Part shown: piece after piece, positions 43,276 through 52,013 of the stretch
Position numbering within the stretch: the stretch's first letter is position 1
Layout of the letters: every line of letters starts with the position of its first letter
From: UMGS692 sp963653425
Lineage (GTDB): Bacteria > Bacillota > Clostridia > Christensenellales > CAG-314
NCBI GenBank assembly: GCA_963653425.1
Contig: CAVJWC010000002.1
Location: 1-64,000 of the forward strand
Reading direction: 5' to 3'
DNA length: 64,000 nt
Position numbers and translations under genes: made by a program
Notes under the pieces: model-generated
Databases searched by the model: none
Seen by the model: only the letters and a program-made list of their open reading frames with translations
Told to the model about the DNA's origin: nothing

Positions 43276-43435
43276 ATAGGCATTCCCTTCGTTCTCCCTG
43301 AAGTTTTTATAAAAAAGAGAAAACGCGTATTTTAGCTTAAAGCGACTTTCTGCCAAAAAAGCCTTTTTATGACAGAAAATCCTGCTTTTCCGTGCGTTCC
43401 TGGCTTTATAATGGGCTTATCGGGAGGGAAAACCA

Positions 43436-43591
43436 ATGGCTCTGACTTATTTCGTTATAGTTCTTTGTTCGGTCGTAATAATCTCCGCTACCTATCGGCT
43501 TATAAAGCTTCTGCGTTTCGCTTACAATGAAAGACTCGCTCGCAGGAAAAAGCGTACGGAAAGCCGTGCTTTTCAAGACAGAAAGCCGTAA
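43436..43591 (+). CDS. Tiny single-helix membrane protein (51 aa)
   Basis: Begins MALTYFVIVLCSVVIISATY, one membrane helix, then a strongly basic tail (ERLARRKKRTESRAFQDRKP). GGGAGGG lies 7 nt before ATG 43436, a TATAAT at 43407-43412 lies upstream, and a terminator follows at 43734, so it looks like a small independent unit. No family recognised. The basic tail just after the helix points to a small inner-membrane protein with a cytoplasmic end. Confidence 0.55.
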   Translation: MALTYFVIVLCSVVIISATYRLIKLLRFAYNERLARRKKRTESRAFQDRKP

Positions 43592-43733
43592 AAACCGCCC
43601 TGAACGGACGCGTTTTTGTTATGGAACACGGTTGAAAGGTTCGGTTTATGAGAATACTGCAATCGAAAGTAAGTTTTTTGCGTTACAAAATACGGTTTAA
43701 TAAAGTGTTTTTCACGTTATTTGCACTCCTTAA

Positions 43734-43767
43734 AGAATCCGAAGGCGGTCGTTCTTCGGATTTTTTG
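43734..43767 (+). terminator. Intrinsic terminator of the tiny membrane protein
   Basis: AATCCGAA (43736-43743) pairs with TTCGGATT (43755-43762), extended by one G-T and A-T pairs, over an 11-nt loop and into TTTT. Confidence 0.8.
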
Positions 43768-43775
43768 CGCACAGA

Positions 43776-43823
43776 CGGATAAGTCGGTTTTGCGTATTTC
43801 GCACGTGCGGATAAGTCGGTTTT
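43776..43823 (+). repeat. 16-bp direct repeat after the tiny-gene terminator
   Basis: CGGATAAGTCGGTTTT at 43776-43791 and 43808-43823. The AAGTCGGTTTT part resembles the tail of the dispersed intergenic element. The remainder to 43987 is T-rich with no supported gene. Confidence 0.6.
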
Positions 43824-43987
43824 TGTTTTTTCGCATTTCGCACTTATGTTTCGTGCGCACGGATTTACGAGCTTTTCAGCGTTTTTATAAGTCGTTTTTG
43901 CGTCGCTCGTAACCGTTTTTACTCGTGCGTTTATTCGTGTTTCCCGTTTTTATTCTTGCGTGGTTAGTCGTCTTTTCCGTTTTTTCG

Positions 43988-44018
43988 CATAAAAAAAAGG
44001 CTGCCCGAAAGCAGCCTT
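43988..44018 (-). terminator. Intrinsic terminator of the large surface protein gene
   Basis: AAGGCTGC pairs with GCAGCCTT over a 6-nt loop; read on the minus strand it is followed by a run of Ts. It lies 15 nt beyond the stop codon. Confidence 0.92.
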
Positions 44019-44032
44019 GATTAAGTTTGTTT

Positions 44033-46444
44033 TTAGTGTTTTCTGTTACGTTTAACGATAACTACGATAACGTATACGACAGCGGCTATCATAAGAAGAG
44101 AAGCTGCGGAAATAACTATCGTGAGCCAGTTTACGGTGTAATCGCCTTTGGTTTCGGTGTTGTCCGCGTCGGTGGAAGGAGCGTCGTCTCTGGTGTCGCC
44201 CTGTTCGTTAACGAAGTCAAAACCTTTTACGTTGCTGTATTTAGCCGTAAGTTCGATCTTTTCAACGAGTTTACCGTCGACTTTCTGTTTGCGGTCGTAG
44301 GTTGCGAAGATCTGAACGTTATCTTCCTTTTCGGCGGAAAGAGCGGTGAATTCGTCTTCGGTCATGGTAACGTAATCAGCCATATCGAATACGACTGCGC
44401 CCTGAGCCTTGTCTTCGTCTGCGGAAGCGGATTTCTTACCGTTATAAAGGTGGAGGTAAACGTTCTTTTCAACGGCGCCCGTTGCGATATAGAAGTTGAA
44501 CTGAACGAAACCGTTTGCAAGTTCGATCTTATCGGAAGAGTACTGAAGCATATCGGAAGCAACGATTTCGTCGTAGCTCATTTCTGCCGTAACGTCGCCG
44601 GTAAGGTAAACGTAAGCTTTACCGCCAAGTTCTTTAGCCGCAACGCTGATTCTGTAATAGCTGTTTGCGGAAAGAGTGATTCTCGAGCTGGAAAGACCGA
44701 AAGAGGTAAGTTCGTTATTGTTGATATAAAGCTGGGAAACCGTGCCTACGTCACTGCCGAAAGCAAAGTCGTTTTCGGTGATGGCGGTGGGAAGTTCGCT
44801 GTTTCTTGCGTCGTTATTTACGACGATACCGTAGGTAACCTGTCCGAGAGTGTAAGCTACCGACGCGCTCCAATCGGAAACGGCGTGCGGATAAACGGAC
44901 GCGGAAACGTTGGAAGCGAAGTTATCGAAGGAACCGTTGGTGAGCGTCGAGCTTCCCTGAGGGGTGAAGGAGGAGGAAGAAAGGTCTACTTTCTTAGCCT
45001 GAGAACCCGTGGAAGCGCTGGAATAATCGCTTGCGGAGATTTCTTCGAGAGAAATTTCGGTAACGTAAAGAGTGCCTTTAACCGCTTCGGTAAGACCGTT
45101 CTGGTTAATCATATTACCAAGCCACAATTCGAGCTGAAGAGTGAAATCTTTGGTATTGGAAGGCTTGATATAGAAGGAATATCTTACCCAACCGTTGAAG
45201 GAATCGGTTTCGGCGTCAGCCTGTGCGCGAACCTTGCTGAAATAGGTGGTGTGGGTATTGTCGTTCTTTGCGTTTACGTCGTAGAGGTAAATGTTAGCGC
45301 CCTGATCGATACGAACGTCTTTGGTTCTTACGTAGAAGGAAAGAAGGTAATGAGTGTTGCTCGAGGGAGCGTTAACGGTTATGGGCTTAATGAGAGAACC
45401 GCCTACCGACTTTACAGAACCGTCGTTAACGAGCTTGTAAACGTTAGCTTCGTCGCTTTCTTCGAAGGGGTAGAGGTCGATGTCGTTTTCCTGCATAAAC
45501 TGAGCGGAAGTGATGGCTTCGAAGCCTTTAACGTCCATTTCGGCTACGTTGGTAACTTCTTCGGACTGGCTGTAGAAGGAAGCGACCTGCGTGAAATCGT
45601 CCGTTTCTACTTTCTTGTATTCGCCCTTGGACGTGGTGTTAAGAACTACGTTGTCCACGAAAAGAGTACCGGTTGCCGTGTCGTAACCGTCGGTAACGTT
45701 ACGGCCGATACCGAATTCAACCCAGAGAGACTGAGAACCCGAAGCTTTGCCTTCGATATAAACGGTGAACTTCTGCCATTCTTCCTTGGTATCTATCGTC
45801 GTAAAGGAAGCGGGGAAAGATTCGCTCTGAGAAGAAGAGGATTTAAGGAACATATAAACTTCGCTTGCGCCTTCGGTAATGCCTTCGGTTTTAAGCCAGA
45901 AAGTAAGTTTATAGTAGTTGTTGGCGGAAACGGTGAAGCTGCTGTAATTCTTTATGTTTGCGTAAGTAGCTTCTCTGTTATGAATCATATAAACGGAATT
46001 GGTATCCGTGTCGTCGTTCTTTTCTTTTTCGCCTGCCTCGGGAACGCCGGGGTTGGAAACTTCAACGCCAAGAGAACCAAGTTCTTTGGAAACGGAAGTC
46101 CAGCTCTTTTCATCGGTGGGAACGATACCGGCTACCGTAACGACGTTGTTCTTTCTGGTAAGATTCCATGCCTGAGCAACGTAAGGCGCGCCGATTTTAT
46201 TAGCGTCCAGAGTGAAATCGAAACCGCCGTTTTTAATGGTAGCGGAACTGGATTCGGGACTGCTGGTTTCGTTAGTGATTTCCGACAATTCGGGATCTGT
46301 GTGATTGACGAAGACCAATGTGCCTGCGATAACGGCTGCCGCAACGATGAAAACGATTACGGTGAGGAGTATCTTCTTGCCGAACATCGGGTCTTTTGTC
46401 TGAGCAGCCGCTGCGGCTGCGTTGGTTTTCTTGTTTTTACTCAT
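44033..46444 (-). CDS. Large bitopic surface protein with repeated jelly-roll-like modules
   Basis: 803 residues from ATG 46444 (AGGTGG 5 nt upstream; a GTG three codons earlier is within that site). A basic, Ala-rich cytoplasmic N-terminus and a membrane helix (ILLTVIVFIVAAAVIAGTLVF) are followed by ~700 extracellular residues. These hold about three repeated beta modules with 'NGGFDF ... YYKLTFWLKTEG ... WQKFTVYIEG ... LFVDNVVL' signatures, reminiscent of family 4/22-type carbohydrate-binding folds. A second membrane helix (WLTIVISAASLLMIAAVVYVI) ends in KRNRKH. Sugar binding is inferred from fold pattern only. It is rich in Ser/Thr/Asn. Monocistronic. Confidence 0.8.
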   Translation of the reverse strand: MSKNKKTNAAAAAAQTKDPMFGKKILLTVIVFIVAAAVIAGTLVFVNHTDPELSEITNETSSPESSSATIKNGGFDFTLDANKIGAPYVAQAWNLTRKNNVVTVAGIVPTDEKSWTSVSKELGSLGVEVSNPGVPEAGEKEKNDDTDTNSVYMIHNREATYANIKNYSSFTVSANNYYKLTFWLKTEGITEGASEVYMFLKSSSSQSESFPASFTTIDTKEEWQKFTVYIEGKASGSQSLWVEFGIGRNVTDGYDTATGTLFVDNVVLNTTSKGEYKKVETDDFTQVASFYSQSEEVTNVAEMDVKGFEAITSAQFMQENDIDLYPFEESDEANVYKLVNDGSVKSVGGSLIKPITVNAPSSNTHYLLSFYVRTKDVRIDQGANIYLYDVNAKNDNTHTTYFSKVRAQADAETDSFNGWVRYSFYIKPSNTKDFTLQLELWLGNMINQNGLTEAVKGTLYVTEISLEEISASDYSSASTGSQAKKVDLSSSSFTPQGSSTLTNGSFDNFASNVSASVYPHAVSDWSASVAYTLGQVTYGIVVNNDARNSELPTAITENDFAFGSDVGTVSQLYINNNELTSFGLSSSRITLSANSYYRISVAAKELGGKAYVYLTGDVTAEMSYDEIVASDMLQYSSDKIELANGFVQFNFYIATGAVEKNVYLHLYNGKKSASADEDKAQGAVVFDMADYVTMTEDEFTALSAEKEDNVQIFATYDRKQKVDGKLVEKIELTAKYSNVKGFDFVNEQGDTRDDAPSTDADNTETKGDYTVNWLTIVISAASLLMIAAVVYVIVVIVKRNRKH

Positions 46445-46746
46445 CTTAACCACCTGTAATAGAATGATGTGTTTGCGCTGAAAAGAGTTTTCTCCCGCGC
46501 GGTGTAAGGGAAAAATACGACTTGGGTATATAGTCCGAGCCGTCTCCCGATAAACTTACTCGTATATTTTATAACATAATCCGTAAAAAATCAAATAAAT
46601 TTACCTATTTTCTTAGCCGAATTTGCAATAAAAAGCGATTAGTTGCTTAAACTAACGTAGAAAACGGACGCGAGCGGGCGAAGTTAAGCCTTCGGAGCGT
46701 CAAAAATTGCGGGATAAAAATATTTTTTCTTTTTTGCCCGTAAAAC
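46445..46746. other. Divergent gap between the surface protein and TauE-like genes
   Basis: Holds a possible minus-strand promoter (TTGATT, 15-bp spacer, TATAAA at 46568-46594) for the surface protein. It also has an inverted repeat TTAGTT-GCTTA-AACTAA (46639-46655) that could be an operator for either direction. No gene is seen. Confidence 0.4.
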
Positions 46747-46759
46747 GGAGGAAAAACGG

Positions 46760-47119
46760 TTGACGGACGGATTCAGAAGGACGCTTCTTATAATTTCGGG
46801 GCTTATTATAGGACTTACGAACGGGTTTCTCGGCGGAGGCGGAGGAGTTCTGTGCGTCGTCGTTCTTTTATGCGTATTGCGTTTTGCCACCAAAGAGGCG
46901 CACGCCACCGCGCTTTTCGTTATTCTGCCCGTTACTCTTTTGTCGGCGGTAATCTATATAATCGGCGGAAATGCAGACCTTAAAGTCACGCTTTTGTCGG
47001 CTCTCGGAGTAACTTTGGGCGGAATAGTCGGAGCGTCGCTTTTACGGAAGCTGAAGGCGCCGTCGGTGGAACTGATTTTCGCTATGATATTGATTTTTGC
47101 GGGAATAGGAATGTTATAG
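46760..47119 (+). CDS. TauE/SafE family half-transporter (first half)
   Basis: 119 residues with ~4 membrane helices; the N-terminal ISGLIIGLTNGFLGGGGGVLCVVVLL matches the glycine-rich first repeat of TauE/SafE anion exporters. The protein is half the usual ~250 residues. The start is TTG 46760, 8 nt after GGAGG. The next gene, starting 11 nt after the stop, encodes a second half. They likely assemble as a heterodimer; substrates of the family are sulfite or other organosulfur anions, not determined here. Confidence 0.82.
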   Translation: MTDGFRRTLLIISGLIIGLTNGFLGGGGGVLCVVVLLCVLRFATKEAHATALFVILPVTLLSAVIYIIGGNADLKVTLLSALGVTLGGIVGASLLRKLKAPSVELIFAMILIFAGIGML

Positions 47120-47130
47120 GAGGAATTGGA

Positions 47131-47538
47131 ATGGGTTTTCTCGTGTTTTTAAGCGCGTTTTTTTCGGGCGTTGTCGGAGGAATGGGAATGGGCGGAGGAA
47201 CTTTTCTTATTCCGCTTTTAAGAGCGCTCGGAGTTTCTCAGCATTCGGCGCAGACGGCAAACCTTATAAGTTTTATTCCGATGTGCTTCGTGGCTCTTAT
47301 AATCCACGGCAAGAACGGCTTGCTCAGAATATCGGGAACGGGCTGGACGGTGGTTTTCGCTTTTATTGGGGCTTTTATAGGTTCGCTTTCGGCGCAGAAG
47401 ACTTCGCCCGAACTTCTTCGTCGGATATTCGGCGTGTTTTTGCTTTGTTTCGGAGTGTATCAGGCGGTTACCGCATTGAAACGAAAATCCGAAAGCGGAC
47501 TTTCTTCGGGACTGAAAGAACGGAAAGTCCGTCGTTAA
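47131..47538 (+). CDS. TauE/SafE family half-transporter (second half)
   Basis: 135 residues with ~4 membrane helices and the matching glycine-rich motif FFSGVVGGMGMGGGTFLIPLL plus QTANLISFIPMCFVALI. A basic tail (LKERKVRR) ends it. AGGAGG overlaps the stop of the first half. There is no frameshift that would join the two, since both have intact starts and ribosome sites; a split into two genes is known in this family. Confidence 0.82.
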   Translation: MGFLVFLSAFFSGVVGGMGMGGGTFLIPLLRALGVSQHSAQTANLISFIPMCFVALIIHGKNGLLRISGTGWTVVFAFIGAFIGSLSAQKTSPELLRRIFGVFLLCFGVYQAVTALKRKSESGLSSGLKERKVRR

Positions 47539-47692
47539 AGCGTAAATTCACTCCGAAAGGGCGGAAGTCAATCGTACGGATAAAGAACGGACGGAAGTCA
47601 ATTATTCGGATGCGGACGGCGTTAAAGCAAACGGAAAGGAGTCAAAGATAGGGAAGCGTAAACAAAAGGGATAAGCCAAGGAAGCGTAAATT

Positions 47693-48874
47693 ATGGATAT
47701 ATACAAGAAGTTGGGAATCATATTTGCCGTAACGGCGATAATATTGATTTTTGCGGGCTTTTACGGGAGTTCGCCGTTGCAGGAAAAGATAATAGTGCTG
47801 AGTATAGGCATAGACCTTCCGCCGTCGGGAGAAGGTTTCGACGTGACTTACGAGTCGGCTCAGCCGTCAATCAAGGCGGAGGGAGACTCTTCGGGAGGAA
47901 CGTCGGGCGGACTGGTAAAGGGAAGCGGACCTACGCTGTCGACGGCACTGCAACAGGCAAACGAACGCTCGGGCAAGCTCGTTTCTTTAGGGCAGAGCAG
48001 CGTTATAATAATAGGCGAAGATTACTACACGAAAAGCAACGTCGCGCAGGTGCTTTCCTACTTTTCGCTTTCCGACGCTTTCAGGGACGGAACGTCCGTA
48101 GTTGCCTGCAAAGGCAAAGCTTCCGACCTTCTCGGAGTAAAGCTTGCCTTCGACGGGTACGTGGGGCTTGCTCTGGAAAACACCGTCCGCAACGACGGAG
48201 CGAAACTCGGAATTCCTTACGTCAACGTGGTGGACTTCACGAAAATGCAGCTTTCCGAAAAGCAAAGCAGTTATCTGCCCGTGGTGAGTTTCGTTATGGA
48301 TCCGTTGGAAAGCGACGAAAAGAAAGACGATAATAAGCCTTCGGGACACCTCGAAATCAATTCCACGGCTTTATTCGGCGGAGGAAAGTTCATTACCGAA
48401 ACGGACAGAGCTTTCGGCGAAAGTCTCGTGTTTATTACGGAAGACAAGAGCTTTCGGACTTACGTTATAAACGATAAGATTTCTAATCCTGCCGTTTCCA
48501 AAAAAGCCGCCGTGGGAATAGTCAGTAAAAGCCTTTCTTTCGATTGCGGAACGGAAGACGGACGGGCGGTTCTCGGCGTAAACGTAAAGCTCAAAGTAAA
48601 GAGACTGAGAACGGACACCGACGGAAGCGTTTCGCGTTTCACGGCAAAGTCTTACGGCGAAATCTCGGACGCAAATAAAATCGAAGTAAGAAACAAAGTC
48701 CGCGCCGATATAGAGAAGTTCTACGGCGTGCTTATCGCAAACGACTGCGACGCGGTGGGGTTGTGGGCGTTGTTTTTCAAAAGAAAGGGCAAAGAATGGG
48801 AAGAGTTTTCGGCTGTTCATAAGGATTGGCTGAAAAATCTCAAAGTCAACGTTTTCGTGGACGTGTCGAATTAA
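47693..48874 (+). CDS. Ger(x)C/GerAC-like spore germination protein
   Basis: 393 residues. A single N-terminal membrane helix (IIFAVTAIILIFAGFYG) leads into IVLSIGIDLP, then a GerAC-like body (LSTALQQANERSGKLVSLGQSSVIIIGEDY) and the typical C-terminal element ADIEKFYGVLIANDCDAVGLW ... WLKNLKVNVFVDV. GerAC proteins are usually lipoproteins in spore nutrient receptors with GerAA and GerAB. Here the lipobox cysteine is missing (AGFYGSS), so it would be anchored by the uncleaved helix. No gerAA/AB is in the window. AAGGAAG precedes ATG 47693. Confidence 0.82.
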   Translation: MDIYKKLGIIFAVTAIILIFAGFYGSSPLQEKIIVLSIGIDLPPSGEGFDVTYESAQPSIKAEGDSSGGTSGGLVKGSGPTLSTALQQANERSGKLVSLGQSSVIIIGEDYYTKSNVAQVLSYFSLSDAFRDGTSVVACKGKASDLLGVKLAFDGYVGLALENTVRNDGAKLGIPYVNVVDFTKMQLSEKQSSYLPVVSFVMDPLESDEKKDDNKPSGHLEINSTALFGGGKFITETDRAFGESLVFITEDKSFRTYVINDKISNPAVSKKAAVGIVSKSLSFDCGTEDGRAVLGVNVKLKVKRLRTDTDGSVSRFTAKSYGEISDANKIEVRNKVRADIEKFYGVLIANDCDAVGLWALFFKRKGKEWEEFSAVHKDWLKNLKVNVFVDVSN

Positions 48875-49122
48875 AGGCTTTCGGTTTTAATCGGCAAAGA
48901 CTATAACCGAAGCCCGGAAAAGCCGTTTATTCAGGTTTTTGGTTTTAAGCAGCAGAAGATAATACATTTTCCCGATTAAAGGCTTTTTCGTCGGAGCGTT
49001 CGGTTTTACGTCGGCAGAGAGCTATTAAGAAACTTTTCGGGCGTAAAAGAGGAGAAAAGGCGAATATTAAAGGGGGCGGAAGCCGTTTTTTTAAGCAAAA
49101 GTTTTTCGTTTTGAAATTTTAA
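48875..49122. other. Gap between the GerAC-like and TldD genes
   Basis: Shows two loose copies of AAAGGCTTTNNGTTTTA-like sequence near 48875 and 48977 but no supported gene or RNA. The tldD promoter begins after it. Confidence 0.4.
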
Positions 49123-49142
49123 TGGATTTTTTACAAAAAATA

Positions 49143-49151
49143 TGGTATAAT
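49143..49151 (+). promoter_or_regulatory. Extended -10 promoter of tldD-tldE
   Basis: TGG-TATAAT. The -35 (TGGATT at 49123-49128, 17-bp spacer) is weak, so an extended -10 is probably used. It lies downstream of an in-frame ATG at 49122, which rules out that longer start. Confidence 0.65.
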
Positions 49152-49253
49152 CTCGGACGGAAGGCGGGTTTACTCCGTCTTTATAATCGAGAGCAAAAAC
49201 GCGTGCCGACGGCAGGGGCCGAATCCCAACGGCATTGCGAGAGAGTAAAAGCT

Positions 49254-50594
49254 ATGTATAATTTCAGAAAAGGATATTATTCGGACGTAAGAATCGAGGA
49301 CAGATTCAATAATACGCTGGTGTTTCTCGACAAAAAGCTTCAGCAGGTTCTCGACAGAACGGAAAAGCGTGCGTTCATAAGAGTTTTCAACGGAAAAATG
49401 TGGTATTATTCGTCGGTTACCGACGTGGCTCACGTTCAGCAGGAACTCGACGCGCTCTACGACGTTGCCGAACCCAATCCCGACATCGACGAGAACCCTA
49501 TAGTCAAAAGATTCGAAGTCAACAAAGCCGACGTCAGAAAGTTTAACGGAAACAGTAGCGTAAGAAAGGTTTCCCTTGACGAAAAGAGAAGATTTACCGA
49601 AAAGTACGTGGACGTTGCCGCAGAAGGCAAGTACACCGTCATGAGTCAGGTAATTTATATGGATAAGAATTACGACTTCACTTTCTATTCTTCCAAGGGC
49701 GCGGAAATCCGTCACGATTTTCAGGTCGCTGGACTGGTTTTCGTTATGGAACTTTCAAACGGCGAAAACAAAGAAACTTCTTTCGGTTATTCGACGGCGC
49801 TCGATTTCCAAGGTATAGGAGATCCCGCCGAGAAGATAAGAGAGTCTTATAAAGAGTCGGAAGACTTCCTTCTCAACAGCGTTCCCTGCGAAAAGGGCGA
49901 CTTCCCCGTTATTCTCGCACCCAAAGTCGCGGGCGTGTTCGCGCACGAAAGTTTCGGTCACAAGAGCGAAGCAGACTTTATGGTAGGCGACGAAACCATG
50001 AAGAAAGAATGGACTCTCGGTAAGCAGATAGCTTCTCCCAAGCTTTCCATTATAGACACGGGTCTTATGGACGGCTCGGGATACGTTCCCTTCGACGACG
50101 ACGGAACGGCAGCCAAGAAGACTTACCTCATAGAAAAAGGCGTGCTTAAAGGCCGTCTGCATTCGGCTGTTACGGCGGACATTCTGGAAGAAGGTCTTAC
50201 GGGCAATTCGAGAGCTTTGAACTGCACCTTCGAACCCATAGTCAGAATGACCACTACTTATATAGAAGGGGGCGACAGCACCTTCGAAGAACTCGTCGGC
50301 AAAATCAAATTCGGTTACTTTATAAAGAGTTACAAACACGGTTCGGGTATGAGTACCTTTACCATAGCTCCCAATAAAGCTTACGAAATCAAGGACGGCA
50401 AGATTACCCGTCCGGTAAGAATATCCGTTATTTCGGGTAACGTTTTCGAAACTCTCGGTCTTATCGACGGACTGGGTAAAGACGTTGAAATAGAAGTGGA
50501 CGTTGCCGGCGGTTGCGGTAAGATGGAACAGGGTCCTCTTCCCGTAGGACTGGGCGGACCGTACGTTTCGATTTCCAGAATGAGCGTAAAATAG
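49254..50594 (+). CDS. tldD: TldD/PmbA family metalloprotease, TldD-like subunit
   Basis: 446 residues from ATG 49254. The metal site HESFGHKSEAD (H-E-x3-H) is present, which marks the active TldD subunit. It is followed by SIIDTGLMDGSGYVPFDDDGTAA and NSRALNCTFEPIVRMTTTYIE. In E. coli TldD/TldE unfold and digest peptides (CcdA, microcin precursors); the role in Clostridia is unknown. The true start is 49254 because the promoter lies between it and the longer ATG at 49122. It is followed 12 nt later by its partner. Confidence 0.9.
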   Translation: MYNFRKGYYSDVRIEDRFNNTLVFLDKKLQQVLDRTEKRAFIRVFNGKMWYYSSVTDVAHVQQELDALYDVAEPNPDIDENPIVKRFEVNKADVRKFNGNSSVRKVSLDEKRRFTEKYVDVAAEGKYTVMSQVIYMDKNYDFTFYSSKGAEIRHDFQVAGLVFVMELSNGENKETSFGYSTALDFQGIGDPAEKIRESYKESEDFLLNSVPCEKGDFPVILAPKVAGVFAHESFGHKSEADFMVGDETMKKEWTLGKQIASPKLSIIDTGLMDGSGYVPFDDDGTAAKKTYLIEKGVLKGRLHSAVTADILEEGLTGNSRALNCTFEPIVRMTTTYIEGGDSTFEELVGKIKFGYFIKSYKHGSGMSTFTIAPNKAYEIKDGKITRPVRISVISGNVFETLGLIDGLGKDVEIEVDVAGGCGKMEQGPLPVGLGGPYVSISRMSVK

Positions 50595-50606
50595 GAGGGC
50601 GAGAAG

Positions 50607-51833
50607 ATGAAAGAGAAAATATTCGCAAGTAACGAAAGCATAACCGTAGGTATTATGGGCGGAGAAGTGGCTTCTTACAGAAAAAAACAGGAAGAAAAGA
50701 CCACCGTCAGAATTTATAAGGACGGCTATATCGGAGTTGCGGGCGCGATAGGCGAATGCGACGAAAGAGAACTCGAAAAGAAAGCCGAAAAAATGCTGGA
50801 CAACAAAATCGCTTATCCCTGCGTATCGGGCGAAAAGATTATAAGAAGCGAATCGGGTCCCGTTCTTAACGTGACAGACGGCGAAATAGTAAAGCTTACC
50901 GAAAAACTGCTTGCCCGCCTTGCAAAAGAAACGCCCGATTTCCTTTACAGCCAGAGCGTAAGAATAATGAGAAGTTCTTCCCGTTACGAATGCGATAACG
51001 GAAGCAGGCTTTCTCACAGAGGAGAATATATACTCGTAGGTCTTATTATTAAGGATAAGAGCAGTGCGAACGTTTTCGACGCAAGTTATTTCGTGGCTCT
51101 TACCGATTACGACGAAGACAAAGTAGTAGCCGACGTAAAACGTCTTTACGACGCTTTCCATAAGGACGTTGAAATCGAAGACGGCGAATATATCGTATCC
51201 ATGAATCCCGAAGAATTCCTCGTAGGATTCATTGCGGATAACTTCGAAGGCGAAAAGTTCAGTAAAGGCGCGTCGCTTCTTTCGGGAAAGACGGGCGAAA
51301 AGCTTTTCAGCGAAAAAGTAACAATGTATATGGATTACGCCAAAGAACCCGAAGCGTCGCCTTTCTTCGACGCGGAAGGAACGGTTCTTGCGGGCGACAG
51401 ATTCTACCTCGTAAAAGACGGCGAATTCTGCGGAGTTCTCGCAAACAAGAGAGTATCCGCTCTTTATAATCTTCCTCTTTCGGGAAGCGCGTCGGCGGCT
51501 TACGACACCGTTCCGGGCAACAGTTTAAGAGGTTCGCTCATAATCGGTCAGGACGGCAGAAGTTTCGACGAAATCGTTAAGGACGAAACGGTTATCCTTC
51601 CTCTTATGGCGTCGGGCGGAGATTACACCAAGACGGGCGACTTCTCTACTCCCGTTCAGCTGGCTCTCGTTTATAAGAACGGCAAGTTCTTGGGAAGAGT
51701 AAAGGGCGACTTCGGTATTTCCTGCAACTTCTTCGATATGCTGGGCAAGAACTTCGTTGGAAGCGCGACGGGCGTTCTCAATCACGCCAAAGAAGAAAAC
51801 GTCGTTCTCGTAAGAATGAACGTTAAAAAGTAA
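50607..51833 (+). CDS. tldE: TldE/PmbA-like partner subunit
   Basis: 408 residues. It shares the TldE fold but lacks the H-E-x3-H motif (here EEFLVGFIADNFEGEKFSKGASLLSG). The conserved ending includes FSTPVQLALVYKNGKFLGRVKGD and GSATGVLNHAKEENVVLVRM. With TldD it should form the heterodimeric protease. A GGAGG site precedes ATG 50607. It ends at the terminator at 51911. Confidence 0.88.
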   Translation: MKEKIFASNESITVGIMGGEVASYRKKQEEKTTVRIYKDGYIGVAGAIGECDERELEKKAEKMLDNKIAYPCVSGEKIIRSESGPVLNVTDGEIVKLTEKLLARLAKETPDFLYSQSVRIMRSSSRYECDNGSRLSHRGEYILVGLIIKDKSSANVFDASYFVALTDYDEDKVVADVKRLYDAFHKDVEIEDGEYIVSMNPEEFLVGFIADNFEGEKFSKGASLLSGKTGEKLFSEKVTMYMDYAKEPEASPFFDAEGTVLAGDRFYLVKDGEFCGVLANKRVSALYNLPLSGSASAAYDTVPGNSLRGSLIIGQDGRSFDEIVKDETVILPLMASGGDYTKTGDFSTPVQLALVYKNGKFLGRVKGDFGISCNFFDMLGKNFVGSATGVLNHAKEENVVLVRMNVKK

Positions 51834-51910
51834 AAATTCCGTTCCCGCTTGATTATTAAGTCAAAAGCAAAAACGGAAGGTCTAAAAATCTTTATAAAGA
51901 TATGAAATCG

Positions 51911-51940
51911 GGGCGGTTGGCGTTGACAACCGCCCTTATT
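51911..51940 (+). terminator. Terminator of tldE, overlapping the next promoter
   Basis: GGGCGGTTG (51911-51919) pairs perfectly with CAACCGCCC (51927-51935) over a 7-nt loop, followed by TTATTTTT. Confidence 0.88.
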
Positions 51941-51951
51941 TTTGTTAGAAT
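51923..51951 (+). promoter_or_regulatory. Promoter of the HD-domain gene
   Basis: TTGACA, 17-bp spacer, TAGAAT. The -35 lies inside the loop and right arm of the preceding terminator hairpin. It supports starting the gene at 52014, not upstream. Confidence 0.88.
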
Positions 51952-52013
51952 ATAAACTGAGGCAGTATGGCAGGAAGCAAACGTACGGTTCCGCCATACG
52001 GGAGGAATTTATT

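Noticed and set aside
44027..46459. + strand frame (810 codons) opposite the large surface protein
   Set aside because: The minus-strand gene has ribosome site, signal helices and terminator; the + frame has none.
46760..47538. A single TauE gene broken by a frameshift
   Set aside because: Both halves have their own strong ribosome sites and intact ends, so two genes fit better.
49122..49253. Longer N-terminus for TldD
   Set aside because: The ATG at 49122 lies upstream of the extended -10 promoter and the extra residues do not match the family.
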